Source of the DNA: Alviniconcha marisindica
Taxonomy: Eukaryota > Mollusca > Gastropoda > Provannidae
NCBI GenBank assembly: GCA_018857735.1
Contig: JABMCL010000732.1
Span: 352,501 to 416,500 of the forward strand
DNA: 64,000 nucleotides
Reading direction: 5' to 3'
Position numbers and translations under genes: made by a program. Positions 1 to 12,092 of this stretch are shown piece by piece. Position 1 is the first letter of the stretch. Each line of letters begins with the position of its first letter. The notes below the pieces were generated by a model. It ran no database searches. It saw only the letters and a program-made list of their open reading frames with translations, and was not told the DNA's origin.

Positions 1-228
1 CACACACACACACACACACACACCACACACACGCACACACACACACACACACACACACGCACATTAAGCAGCAAATCTCTGGACACACACACATTAAGCA
101 CACACGCATGCACGAACGCACACATACACGCATGTATGCGCGCGCACATGCACCTCTATACACGTACGCAAACACATACACGCATGTAGACACATACACA
201 CAGGTGTGCATACGCACGTGCACGCGCG

Positions 229-289
<61 letters not shown>

Positions 290-296
290 CTGCTAG
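1..296. repeat. CA-rich microsatellite block
   Basis: Pure CA runs at about 1-58 and 233-285 flank an interrupted purine/pyrimidine-alternating stretch with CG and TG steps. Open frames here are repeat artefacts. Confidence 0.9.
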
Positions 297-432
297 TTAC
301 AGACTGATTACCTGGCCTGCACAGTATGGGGTGGGGTGGCCGGAGACTGGATGATAAAGTGGTGTCTGTGTCACCTTGACACGGACAAAGCGGTGACAGC
401 AGACATGTGAATCACTCGCATAATACTATTAA

Positions 433-1045
433 TAGTGCAATCTGCTCAGTGGGACACTGGCCTTTGTGAAGCACTCAGATGACAGTTTACTGGGCATCAC
501 TTAGATGAATAAACAGTGCAATCTGCTCAAACGTGACACTGGCCTTTGTGAAGCACTTAGATGACAGTTTACTGGGCATCACTTAGATGAATAAATAGTG
601 CAATCTGCTCAAACGTGACACTGGCCTTTGTGAAGCACTTAGATGACAATTTACTGGGCATCACTTAGATGAATAAATAGTGCAATCTGCTCAAACGTGA
701 CACTGGCAGGCTCTGTGAGTAACTTAGATGACAGATTGTGAATAACTTAGATGATAGTTTACTGTGAATAACTTAGATGACAGTTCATTGTGAATAACTT
801 AGATGACAGTTTACTGTTAATATAATAATAACTTAGATTACAGTTAATTGTGGATCACATCGATGACAGTTTACTGTGAATAAGATTACAGTTCATTGTA
901 AATCACTTAGATGACAGTTTACTGTGAATCGCTTAGATAGTAAATAACTGTGCAATCTGCTCAGCATGACACTGGCCTCTGTGAATCACTTAGATGATAG
1001 TTCTGTTTGAATTGCTTCGATAATAGTGCAGTCTGTTCAGTGTGA
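433..1045. repeat. Tandem array: about 82-bp units then about 30-bp units
   Basis: Four units of about 82 bp start with AGTGCAATCTGCTCA and contain GACACTGGCCTTTGTGAAGC. After about 715 they give way to shorter units built on GTGAATAACTTAGATGACAG, which look like an expanded piece of the long unit. Confidence 0.85.
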
Positions 1046-1200
1046 CACACTGAGTGGACTGGAAATGTCAGACATTGTATCGATGACACAAAAAGTCAAG
1101 TAAACGGCACTCTGGAAAGGCGATGGGTTGGGGGGGGGGAGGTATATTCCCATGGTGTTACCTTCATGAAGCTCTATTAGTCTATATTATTCCTGAGCTC

Positions 1201-1441
<241 letters not shown>

Positions 1442-1912
1442 GTTGGATTGATTAAACTTTATTTCTCAACGGTGAAGATATTAGCACAAAGGCCGACTCA
1501 CATATCTGCCGTTGCTACAGTACTACTAATAACCAAGACATTCACAGTGAAATATTATGATAGAAAGATATAGACAAATAGAACATCAATAATAATAATA
1601 ATAATAAACGAGATAGCGACCGCAACGGAAATGATAAAAAGAAATTCATCGTGCTTAGATGACAGAGAGAGACAGAGAGGGAGTATAACAAAGTCGAAGC
1701 ATGCTTTGTAAGGGAAACTTTTTACTCCAAATTTTCGCCCTTGAGGGCTTTGTCAAGGCCTGCCCGGTGGGCTTGACTGATTCCTACAAAACGTAATTAG
1801 ATTATACAATACTTCATGTTTTTATACGTCACGCTCTCTTGCACACGACATACATTCTAGACGACTAGGGAAGACACACACAAACACAGAAGAAGAAAAA
1901 ACCCAACTCCTG

Positions 1913-1950
1913 TGTGTGTGTGTGTGGGTGGGGGGGGGGGGGGGGGGGGG
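1913..1950. repeat. GT run followed by poly-G
   Basis: A short GT microsatellite passes directly into about 20 consecutive G. The following 1952-2572 holds no recognisable gene or repeat. Confidence 0.8.
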
Positions 1951-2569
1951 CGCGTGCGTTGGGTTCATTTAACGACGGTGCACTCTCTAACCTCAAACTC
2001 GATCTTCGTACCACCTTTTAAAATGTCGATTAGGGCTACATTTTAAATTATACTCGTCTCAAAGTATGGCGGCAGTACATGATCTGTGTACCAAAACAAC
2101 TTCAGATGAACTTAGTCTGAGTGATGTCTGGACAAATCAAAACAGCTTGGAAAGTAATAACGTTCAGTTTAAACATCAGCCTCCGGGAATATCGGTTTGA
2201 TCTCGATAAAATAAACTGACAGGACACCCAAACTCCACCTTTAGAAGTGTCGGTCGTCGTTCTAGTGAGGCAAATGCAAGGCGAATTTGCGGTTGGTTCA
2301 AGGGGTGATAATAACCGGTGTGATGGAGTCGACCCTTTTTATCTTTTGCCGATCAGTGTAGGGCGCCGCAGGGTTGAGAGTTGCCAGCCGTTAAACCCGC
2401 TGCCCAGGGCGATACGTCATGTGCAAATTATCTCCCCCGGTAGTGGTACATGCACTATTACTACTATACTATAGGGAGTGCATTGATGGATATAATGTAC
2501 GTTTAGCCTTCGGTAACCGTGTGACTTAGAAATTTGAATGTGTTGAAACGCAAGTGTGCGAGCCCTTTA

Positions 2570-2684
<115 letters not shown>

Positions 2685-2861
2685 TCGAAAACTTTATTTG
2701 ACAAGGATTGTAGTTTAGGTTCAGTCAAAAACTTGTCTAACAACTAGTCCATGCTAAGCTACTGATAAATAGATATAAAATTACAGGCATTACTTATATA
2801 CATAATATAGGCATGAATGAGTGATTGAAACGTTATACGTGAGAATTTCCACACAAAACAG

Positions 2862-3154
2862 AGAGAGAGAGAGAGAGCTTTAATAACTGAAACTGTAATA
2901 CTCGGTGATAGTAGCGTTAGGTCTATTTGGACCGATCTGACTGTCGGTCCTTGCTATACTACAAACACAAATAGGCACGACTGTATTACAAACAGATGTA
3001 TACGCACGAATAAACAATTGATTAATGCAGTTATGTCGAGTTCTTACAAGTAATTATGCAGAAACGTCGGAACTAAATATCGTTCATTTGCATGTATACA
3101 ACACTCATTTTAGGCGAAATGTGACTGAAACAAGTCAGTCCGAGAGAGAGAGAG

Positions 3155-3225
<71 letters not shown>

Positions 3226-3408
3226 AAAACTCGAACTCGAAAACTTTAATACTCAAGGTTAATAGCGTTAGGTCCATTTGGACCTATCTAACAGCCAGTC
3301 CTTGCTATACTACAAACACAAATAAACACGACAATACCACAAACAAATATAAGCACGATTAACCATTGATTAATGCAGTTTCACAGAGAGAGAGAGAGAG
3401 AGAGAGAG

Positions 3409-3440
<32 letters not shown>
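2862..3440. repeat. Two diverged copies of an about 155-bp element, each behind a GA tract
   Basis: Copies at about 2876-3030 and 3238-3385 share AGCGTTAGGTC, ATTTGGACC, CCTTGCTATACTACAAACAC and the end CATTGATTAATGCAGTT or its close variant. Each starts beside a (GA)n tract (2862-2878; 3142-3222) and the second is followed by another (3385-3440). A minus-strand retroelement tail ending in (TC)n is one reading. The family is not recognised. Confidence 0.6.
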
Positions 3441-3444
<4 letters not shown>

Positions 3445-3514
3445 AACGAACGAACGTTTTTTTTATTTTCGCGAAGTTAATGGAATAGACAACTTTTTTT
3501 TAAACGATGAGATA

Positions 3515-3594
3515 GAGAGGGAGGGGGGGGGGGGGGGGGGGATAGAAAGAAGAAGATAGAGAGAACGAGATGAGAGAGAAGGGGAGGAGAGGAG

Positions 3595-3632
<38 letters not shown>

Positions 3633-3760
3633 TTGTGGTGGTGGTGCGCAAACGGGAACGCTGAGGAAGGAAAGAACAAAACAGCACAAACAAACAAACT
3701 AAACAAAAGAAGGCGCAACGAACGCTGAACCAGTAAAAAAAAAAAAAAAAAGAGGAGGAG
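3515..3760. repeat. Poly-G, GA microsatellite and poly-A cluster
   Basis: There is about 20 G near 3520-3541, GA-rich sequence to 3628 and poly-A near 3735-3751. No gene is visible. Confidence 0.8.
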
Positions 3761-3919
3761 GAAGAAGAAGACAAAATGGGCGAGGAGCGCCAGGCATTGT
3801 GTTGCTATTTGTTGACTTGACAGTTACCCCGCTCCCAGCACCGGCTTCCATCCAGCCTGGCCTTCCTCGCGTGAATACTCTTCATCTCCGGCCGTGGCGT
3901 TATGCGTACAGTACAGAAA

Positions 3920-4287
3920 ATAAGTAAACGCGGTGCTTAACGTCCACAGAAACCGTACGGCTTATTAGGGACGGGGAGAAGGGGGGGGGGGGGGGGGTGA
4001 GGGGGGGGGGGGGTGAGAGTGTGAAATGTCCTAGATGCATGCTTTTGGGCAGTGTCCAAGCCAACACAGAATAATTCTGCATTAAGACTGTGGACGGACA
4101 GAGAGCCATTCTCAACAGTAGGAAGTGATGGGGTTATACATCACGAGACAGTGTCGCCAAACCACAAACCTTTTTTTTTTCTTTGTTTGTTTTTTGAAGA
4201 GAAAGGAGAGCCGAAGCGGTATCGAACCGAGGTCCTTCCGCTTACCTACCAGCCTAACGCCGTTACCGCCAGGCCAAACCGGCTCAC
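3920..4287 (-). mobile_element. tRNA-derived SINE, minus strand
   Basis: Read on the minus strand, the head has a pol III B-box-like GGTTCGATACC (about 4218-4228) and an A-box-like segment near 4266. The body includes a poly-C tract (poly-G at 3981-4012 on +) and it ends with a tail containing TTTCTGTGGACGTTAAGCAC. The 6048-6372 element has the same plan. Confidence 0.7.
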
Positions 4288-4795
4288 ACAGAAAAGAGAC
4301 AAATGGAAGGTAAAGGGGAGATAACCTTCTGACTGTTAGACCGTTGCGCTGCCAGTCCGTCTTTTTTGCGGTACCGTGCAGCTCGGCGACACGGCGAAAA
4401 TAGCCGGCTATTGATTCTCAATTTCAACAACGCGCAAGGTTCAAGAAGCGTGGGTCAACACTTATTGTGCTCTGCCAACACACGCTCGGCTTGTACACCC
4501 TCGTTGTTTTGTCGGCGCCTCTGGCTGGGACAGCGAGGCCACTTTCGGCCTGTTTTTATTATGATTGGTTAGGTGTTCAACGTCACAATATTGATACGGC
4601 ATATCAGCGGGCGTACCAAACTCCGTTGTCATTCCACAAGTTGTTGTTTTTTTGTTACGGCTGGTTGTTTTCGGCGGCACAATATTGGTACGGGGTATAT
4701 ATTTGTGTCAGAGGCGTAGCGAAAACGTTGTCAACCCGCAGCTGTTTTTTGTTGTAACTGGTTGTGTTCTCAACGGCACGCTGTCCGCACTCGCT

Positions 4796-5280
4796 CGGCG
4801 AAGGGGCAGGAAGGAATAGCTCAGCTGGAAGAACGTCCGACCGAAAAGCCAGGCGCTCCTGAACTCTGCAATTGTGTCGTTGGGTTAGTCTCTGCCTAAT
4901 AAATGGATTCAGTTCCGTACGTCGTATCTCACGATCTCTGTCGTATGCTGCCCGGACGGAGAGGGTATGTCGGTTGTAAAACTTGTATGGTCCAACCGTG
5001 ACTTCCACAACGAATTTCATAGCTTCGGGAGCTGTGTGAGAGCCGAGGTGGCCGTCCTGGGCACACTCCGAGCACCGCTTTCCGGCACCTTCCTCCAAAC
5101 TCTGCCAGATTTGGTTACGCCACTGAAGGGGCACCTTTGTCTCCGCGCAGCTGTCCGCCGACGCGGTCAGCGCCCTCCGAAAGGTTCGGGTACTGATATG
5201 ACCGTGGAAGCAGCCTAGCGCCCAAGCACCCACGTAAACGTGAGACGCATCCACCCCGGGTAAAAAAAAAAGAAAAAAGA
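4796..5280 (+). mobile_element. Possible retroposon with tRNA-like start and poly-A tail
   Basis: An A-box-like TAGCTCAGCTGG sits at 4817-4828 and the segment ends in A-rich sequence at 5262-5279. The middle carries the module GAGCTGTGTGAGAGCCGAGG found in other repeats here. No clear B box is seen, and the minus-strand open frame through this region has no family resemblance. Confidence 0.4.
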
Positions 5281-5488
5281 GTTCCGTCCCCATTCGAACT
5301 ATTGTGATATTATTTGTGCTGGTGTCAACTTTGCGGCGGCTGTTAATGACACACCTTGTTTTATTTAAATTGTTTGTAACAAACTTAGTACTGTTTGAGC
5401 ACCAACGAAAAACTGTTCGTTAGCTGACAGTTTTCAGGAACCTATGACGTAACTAAATACGGCAGTGGTTGAAGGAAGGATGTCGTAA

Positions 5489-5880
5489 ACCAGTGCTTGA
5501 GGTGTGCGTCCTGGGCTGTCCGTCGTAACGAGCCTTCTGGTTTCCGTGGACGTAAAGCTATACTGAACCATGCTTCGGCATTGGTCTCAGCTTGTCCCTA
5601 ATATGTCAACCGACACCCGAGGACAATACACAACACTACCTACCTACCTACCAGAACGAAAGCGCTCCGCAGCGGCTGTACAAGTTCAGTGTTACTTCAC
5701 GTCCACAGGAGCTGTGTGAGAGTCGAGGTGGCCATCCTGGGCTGTCCGTCCTAACGAGCCTTCTGGTTTCCGTGGACGTAAAGCTATACTGAACCATGCT
5801 TCGGCATTGGTCTCAGCTTGTCCCTAATATGTCAACTGACATCTGAGGACATTTAAGCAACACTACCTACCTACCTACCC
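5489..5880 (+). repeat. Two direct copies of an about 165-bp repeat module
   Basis: Copies at about 5497-5650 and 5713-5879 share GTCCTGGGCTGTCCGTC, TTCTGGTTTCCGTGGACGTA, CATGCTTCGGCATTGGTC and end in (CTAC)n. A reverse-oriented relative lies at about 6440-6590. Confidence 0.8.
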
Positions 5881-6047
5881 GTCCACAGAGACCATAAGAA
5901 CTATCAGGGAGGGGGAGCCCAGGACGGCCACCTGGACTTCCACACAGCTCCCAAGGGCTGAAGCGGCTGAAACGGGAGTCTGCTTACAGAGCTGTACGGA
6001 GCACCTGACCGCTAGGCCACACCGGTTTACAATTCTAAATCATGGTC

Positions 6048-6372
6048 TTAAGTAAACGTGGTGCTTAACGTCCACAGAAACCATAAGGCTTATTAGGGAC
6101 GGGGAGAAGGGGGGAAGGGGGTGTGGAGGGGGGGGGGGAGAGGGAGATTATATATCTATCGCTACACTGTCACCACCAGAATGATTCCTGCATTAAGATG
6201 GGCAGCGATGAGAGCCATTTTAATGTTTCAGTAGAAAGTGATGGACAAAGTCACAAGACAGTGTCCACAAACCACAACCTTTTTGAAGAGAAAGGGAGAG
6301 CCGAAGCGGTATCGAACCGAGGTCCTTCCGCTTCCCAGCCTAACGCCTTACCGCTAGGCCAAACCGGCTCTC
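6048..6372 (-). mobile_element. tRNA-derived SINE, minus strand
   Basis: On the minus strand the head reads GGCCTAGCGGTAAGG (A box) and GGTTCGATACC (B box, 6308-6318 on +). The body runs through a poly-C tract, and the tail has CCCCGTCCCTAATAAGCC and TTTCTGTGGACGTTAAGC. It is about 325 bp long and collinear with the copy at 3920-4287. Confidence 0.75.
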
Positions 6373-6439
6373 TTCATGGTCTTCTCCGCGTTAGACGCCA
6401 GGTGGCAAACGCGTACAGATGATGATGAAGTGATGCTTT

Positions 6440-6590
6440 ATGTCTTCAGATGTCAGTTGACATATTAGGGACAAGTTGTGACCAGTGCCGAAGCACGGTT
6501 CAATAATTCTTTACGTCCACAAAAACCAGAAGGCTCGTTAGGACGGACAGCTCAGGACGGCCACCTCGACTCTCATACAGCTCCTGAACT
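6440..6590 (-). repeat. Inverted copy of the 5497/5713 module
   Basis: The minus strand matches the direct copies upstream through GAGCTGTATGAGAGTCGAGG, CCTTCTGGTTTTTGTGGACG and GTCAACTGACATCTGAAGAC. A fourth fragment is at about 6766-6830 (+). Confidence 0.75.
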
Positions 6591-6943
6591 ATGCAGTGAT
6601 TCAGTGTTGCAGACTGATTTTGAAGCCAGCTGACCGTGACTTCAGGGTGAAAGATGACTGGCTCAGCGCTGCTTCTTTTTGATTGTGACTCACCCTGGCT
6701 GCCTGCCCCCCCGCCACCCCCCCCTCCCACCAAACCTCGGCCGAAGATCCACTGACACCCAGAGCTCAGGAGCTGTGTGAAAGTCGAGGTGGCCGTCCCC
6801 CCGTCCTAATAGTCCTTATGGTCAACGGACAATAAAGTCTTTTGAATTGAATTGAAAGCAACATTGAACTTGAACCACGGACACTGAGAGGTTTACGTAG
6901 TTGGCCGATTCACTTTTAATTCCACTTAAGACGGTTTGGGGAG

Positions 6944-6944
<1 letters not shown>

Positions 6945-6983
<39 letters not shown>
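6945..6983. repeat. GT microsatellite
   Basis: Uninterrupted GT dinucleotides. The 6984-7540 flank is AT-rich with a short duplicated piece around ATATTATAGCAGTGATACA (about 7046 and 7107) and no gene. Confidence 0.85.
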
Positions 6984-6985
<2 letters not shown>

Positions 6986-7539
6986 GGCGGGTATTCGCCG
7001 AGACCCTTAATTTATACTGTAAAATAATAATCTTACGAAATTATACATATTATAGCAGTGATACAGAAAAGAACGACGGACAACGCATATTGTTAGTAAT
7101 AATACAAGAGCAAACATATTATAGTAGTGATACAAAAATGAACAACAGACAACGCATATTATTAGTGTTATTACTATTCGCTTGTTTTAAAAAATTTTTT
7201 TTTATCGAGTGCACGAGTTAGCAAGTTCTGCTAATCTTAAGTGACAACCACATGGGGTAAACCCAGGACGAAACACGTAGGGAAATAATCCACAAAAATG
7301 AATGGAGTGACAAACTTATATGTATAACAATAAGACGTAGAGAGAAAATCGGAACATACGAAGCACAACATCATCATCCCGGTGTACACCAGACTGTCGT
7401 TGTGGATCCAACGTGTCTTGAGTGAAATAAACTTTTTTCCACGACCAACTTCACCCCCCCAAAAAAACACACACAACAACAACAACAACCCACAACCCTC
7501 ACGACCACTGAGTATTTAATTGTACACTCCTCCGCCATT

Positions 7540-7542
<3 letters not shown>

Positions 7543-7600
<58 letters not shown>

Positions 7601-7631
7601 AGTGGGTTCATCTACATTTTGAGGTTTTCCC

Positions 7632-7670
<39 letters not shown>

Positions 7671-7720
7671 TCGAGTGTGTTTAGTGTGTTCATCTACATT
7701 TTGAGGTTTCCCCACTCTTT

Positions 7721-7763
<43 letters not shown>

Positions 7764-7870
7764 CAAGTGTGTTTAGTGCATTCATCTACATTCGGAGGTT
7801 TTCCCACTTCTGTGTGTGTGTGTATGTGCGCGCGCGCGCGTGTGTGTATATGTGTGTGTGTGTGGATGCC
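7543..7870. repeat. Three-copy unit: GT run plus unique spacer
   Basis: Each unit is a (GT)n run followed by a spacer with TTCATCTACATTTTGAGG and CCCACT. Units start near 7543, 7635 and 7724, and a fourth degenerate GT/GC run ends near 7862. Confidence 0.85.
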
Positions 7871-8240
7871 GCGTTGAGTACTCGTAACGGGTATGCAAGT
7901 GTCCCCCGACCTTGGGAGCAGGCTGTGGCGGCATTCCTGCGCTCGTGCAACGCGTGTTGATGTGTGTCACTGCCCTCCCTTTTCCTCCCTTTTCCTCCGC
8001 CGACTGCCGCCCGCCTGAAGTGAGTGAAGCCCGGCTCTCCGCTACCATAGCCCTTGATACAGTGATAGCGCCGCCCCGGGTCGGCTGTCTGCTCCTGCCG
8101 CCCTTACCCCCTGCCCTCCTCCGCCCTCCCCACCCTCCCCATGGATGGCTGTCGTTCGCTATTGATTACCTCGTCCGCGTCTGTCTCGGGGACCGCTGTG
8201 GCACTGACCACACGTTTCCTTGGGGCGTCTTTTTGCTCCT
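7870..8240. other. CpG-richer unique segment
   Basis: This patch contains many CG dinucleotides (for example CGCCGACTGCCGCCCGCC) and is not repetitive, unlike its surroundings. No cadherin-like translation appears in any frame. It could be an untranslated exon, a promoter or a regulatory element; I cannot decide which. Confidence 0.35.
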
Positions 8241-8414
8241 CTGTGTGTGTGTGTGTGTGCGTGCTTGTGTGTGTTTGTGTGCGTGCGTGCGTGCGTGTGT
8301 GCGTGCGTGCGTGTGTGTGTGTGTGTGTGTATGGGGGAGTCTCGGCTCGGGTCTCGTCTGTCTTTGACACGCGGTCTTGTAGTTAGATGGGAGGGGGGGG
8401 GGGGGGGGGGGGGG
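8240..8414. repeat. GT/GC microsatellite and poly-G tract
   Basis: A GT run with interspersed GTGC steps (8240-8330) is followed by about 22 G at 8391-8414. Confidence 0.85.
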
Positions 8415-8499
8415 TTGGTCTCTTGGGTAATTGGTGTTTCTTCGCCCTTTTGGTTCTGCGCGCCCTAGTAAATGTCACATGTCGGTCTCCTTTGGAGTG

Positions 8500-10200
8500 C
8501 CTGTCCTTTCTTCAGACAGGTGCTGGGTTCTTGACATTACGATTTGCTCGTTGTGCTCGTTGTGCCCTTTCTTCCATTTCCTGATCCTGGTTCCTGACAC
8601 GAGGGTCGGTGCCCTTTTGTTTTGTGGTTCCTGACAGGAGGAGTCTGGTGTGCCCTTTTGTTTCTTGGTTCCTGACAGGAGAGTCTGTAGTGTGTGTGCC
8701 CTTCTGTTTCATTCCTGACACGAGGGTCTGTGCCCTCTTATTTTCTGGTTCCTGACAGGAGTCTCAGGTGTGCCCGTTTGTTTTCAGGTTCCTCGCATGA
8801 GGGTCTGTGCCCTTCTATTTCCGGGTTCCTGATAGGAGAGTCTGTAGTGTGCGTGCCCTTCTGTTTTATCATTCTTGACAGGAGGGTCTGTGCCCGTCTT
8901 TTTGTTTGTTTCCTGGCAGTAGCATCTGTAGTGCGCCCTTCTATTTCCTGTTTTCTGACAGGAGTGTCAATAGTGTGCCCTTCTATTTCCTGTTTTCTGA
9001 CAGGAGGGTCTGTAGTGTGCCCTTCTATTTCCTGTTTTCTGACAGAAGTGTCTGTAGTGTGCCCCTCTATTACCCGTTTCCTAACAGAACTGTCTGTAGT
9101 GTGCCCCTCTTTTTCCTGTTTTCTGACACTGACAGGAGTGTCTAGTGTGATCTTCTATTTCCTGATTTCTGACAGGAGGGTCTGTAGTGTGCCCTTCTGT
9201 TTCCTGTTTCCTGACAGGGGGTTCTGTGGTGTGCCCTTCTATTTCCTATTTCCTGACTGGGATGCCTGTAGTGTGCCCTTCTATTTCCTGTTTCCTGACA
9301 GGAGTGTCTAGTGTGCCCTTCTGTTTCCTGTTTCCTGACAGGAGGGTCTATAGTGTGCCCTTCTGTTTCCTGACAGGGGGTTCTGTGGTGTGCCCTTCTA
9401 TTTCCTGTTTCCTGGTGGAAGGGTCTGAACTGTGCCCTTCTATTTTCTGTTTTTCTGACATACATGTACGAGTGCCCTTTTGTTTCCTTGTTTCTGATAT
9501 GAGGGTCTGTGCCATTCTGTTTTCTGGTTCCTTACTGGAGGGTATGACTCCATCATCTATGAGCTATGCTTTTTCTTTGAGTTTGATTTCCTGGTTTCTG
9601 ATACAATGGTCTAAGCCCTTTATTTCCTTTTCCTCACAATGAGGGTCTGTGCCTTTCTTCTGTTTCATTCCGCTTTCCTGACAATTGACATGAGGGTCTA
9701 GACCTTTCTTCTGTTTTATTCCTGACAGTGACACGGGTCTGTCTCTGTGCCTTTTTACTGTTTTATTCCTGACAGTGACATTAGGGTCTGTGCCGTTCTT
9801 CTGTTGTATTCCTGATAGTGACATGAGGGTCTAGACCTTTCTTCTGTTTTATTCCTGACAGTGACACGGGTCTGTCTCTGTGCCATTTTACTGTTTTATT
9901 CCTGACAGTGACATTAGGGTCTGTGCCGTTCTTCTGTTGTATTCCTGATAGTGACATGAGGGTCTAGACCTTTCTTCTGTTTTATTCCTGACCGTGGCAC
10001 GAGGGTCTAGGCCTTTATTTTATTCCTAACAGTGACATGAGGGTCTTGGCCTTTCTTCTGTTTTATTCTTGACAGTGACATGAGGGTCTAGGCCTTTCTT
10101 CTGTTTTATTCTTGACAGTGACATGAGGGTCTAGGCCTTTCTTCTGTTTTATTCCTGACAGTGACATGAGGGTCTGGGCCCTTGTTCCCTTTTATTCCTG
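8500..10200. repeat. Minisatellite, about 40-60-bp units (CCTGACAGGAGGGTCTGTAG)
   Basis: About 35 units contain TTCCTGACAGGAGGGTCTG and TGTGCCCTTCT. From about 9600 the units change to a longer type with TTTATTCCTGACAGTGACAT. The long open frames on both strands are repeat-derived. Confidence 0.9.
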
Positions 10201-11029
10201 ACAGCAACAGTGATAGAGACAGTGCTTTTATATAAATTTATTTGTACACTGTTGTTACCCCAGGCACGGTGTTATTCCAGCTACCTTTCAGTTCAAGGTG
10301 CCTGGCTTCAGCCCAGTCATTAAACCTTGCAGGAGAAGCCCCACTTGACACTTGTCCGGGAGGCTAGGGGGGAAAAAGAGATTCGGGCCTGACCATCCAT
10401 CTGGCCATCACGTTATCTTGCCGTGGCATTGATGCATAGCCCCCTACCCTCCCCCCTTCTCCCCCCAACTCCTCCCTCCACCCCTGCCATGCTGCTGTTG
10501 AAGCTTCCTTCCCCAGCACTCTTTTGTTTTGTTTTGAGCTTCTTTTTGATTAAAACGGATCTGGAACAAAAATGACTGCCAGCATTCTGAAAGTGTGTAA
10601 AACAAAGATCTGAAACAAGAATGACTGCTAGCGTTCTAAAACAAGATCCAAACACATACAAGGTTAAAAAGAACATTACTTGTTATGACAACAACAAAAA
10701 TAAAAACAAAACAAAAATCGGCAAATTTTTGGAGGTAAGCCCATTTTTTCAAGCTTACAAAACAACACTTAAAACAACAGTTAAACAGTGAAAAAGGAGG
10801 TGTAGGGTACATCAGGCTGGACACCAAAACAGTATTTTGTAACAAAACAGCTCAATCAAAAGCAGATAATGTTCCCATTTTGACAGTGTCTGTGTTGACT
10901 GCATTTTGTTCCTTGTTGGCCATGACTACCCAGACCTGTCTTCCTTCTCCTTTTGCAGTTCCAGACCTAGTGTTGTGCGGTTTTCTTAGCATCACCACCA
11001 CTCAGTGTGTTTTCCTTCTTGTGGCTGTG

Positions 11030-11906
11030 CTGCTAGCAGTGTGGTGCTGCTGACAGTGTTGGCTGTGCTGCTAGCAGTGTGATGCTGATGACACAGTGTT
11101 GGCTGTGCTGCTAGCAGTGTGATGCTGATGACAGTGTTGTGCTGTTTTCTTGGCATCATCAATCAGCCTGTTTTCCTTCCTGTGGTTGCGCTGCTGACAG
11201 TGTTGTGCTGTTTTCTTAGCATCACCACTCAGCCTGTTTTTGTCTTCCTGTGGTTGTGCTGCTGACAGTGTTGTGCTGTTTTCTTAGCATCATCAATCAG
11301 CCTGTTTTCCTTCCTGTGGTTGTGCTGCTGACAGTGTTGTGCTGTTTTCTTAGCATCACCACTGAGCCTGTTTTTGTCTTCCTGTGGTTGTGCTGCTGAC
11401 AGTGTTGTGCTGTTTGTTCCCTTAGCATCACCACTCAGCCTGTTTTTGTCTTCCTGTGGTTGTGCTGCTAACAGTGTTGTGCTGTTTTCTTAGCATCACC
11501 ACTCAGCCTATTTTTGTCTTCCTGTGGCTGTGCTGCTGACAGTGTTGTGCTGTTTTCTTAGCATCACCACTCACCACTCAGTCTGCTTTCTTTCCCGTGC
11601 TGCTGACAGTGTTGTGCTGTTTTCTTAGCATCACCACCCAGCCTGTTTTTGTCTACCTGTGGCTGTGCTGCTGACAGTGTTGTGCAGTTTTCTGAGCATC
11701 ACCACTCAGCCTGTTTTCCTTCCAGTGGCTGTGCTGCTAACAGTGTTGTGCTGTTTGTTCCCTTAGCATCACCACCACTCAGCCTGTTTCCCTTCCTGCA
11801 GCTGTGATGCTGATGGTGTTGTGCTGCTGATAGTGTAATGCTGCTGACAGTGTTGTGCTGTTTTCTTAGCGTCACCACTGAGCCTGTTTTTCTTCCTGTG
11901 TTGCAG
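11030..11906. repeat. Minisatellite leading into the exon 1 acceptor
   Basis: Units of about 65-80 bp contain CTGTTTTCTTAGCATCACC, CAGCCTG and CTTCCTGTGG. The last unit merges into the real acceptor of exon 1. Each unit carries a TTTTCTTAG that resembles an acceptor. The preceding 10240-11020 is unique non-coding sequence. Confidence 0.85.
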
Positions 11907-12092
11907 ACGTAGTGTTGATCACGGCCACACTGCCAATCACAGACGTCAATGATGAGTCGCCCGTGTTCCGAAATGCTCCGTCCCCCTACCTGGCGACTGT
12001 GGCTGCCACTGCTGCCGCCGGGGTGGAAATCTACGAGTTGTACGCCAGTGATGATGATGAAGATTCTCGTGTGGATTACCAGCTGGTGTCAG
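11907..12092 (+). CDS. CadN: CadN exon 1 of window: EC linker and start of next EC repeat
   Basis: The acceptor is TTGCAG at 11901-11906 and the donor is GTGAGA at 12093. The exon opens with two bases completing an upstream codon and then reads [20 protein letters not shown], a classical calcium-binding inter-repeat linker. The acidic stretch ASDDDEDS follows. It ends in phase 1. The missing first base of the opening codon shows that at least one more coding exon lies upstream. Confidence 0.9.

Noticed and set aside
14..296. Small cysteine/valine or histidine/threonine proteins in CA repeats
   Set aside because: Translations of dinucleotide repeats, seen wherever CA/GT runs occur in this window.
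4655..5293. Minus-strand frame of 212 codons
   Set aside because: No family resemblance; overlaps repeat modules and a poly-A tail on the opposite strand, so it is more likely retroposon DNA.
8694..9642. Frames with PSISCFLTGGSVVC repeats
   Set aside because: Translation of the 8500-10200 minisatellite. Hydrophobic repeats look membrane-like but follow the DNA unit.
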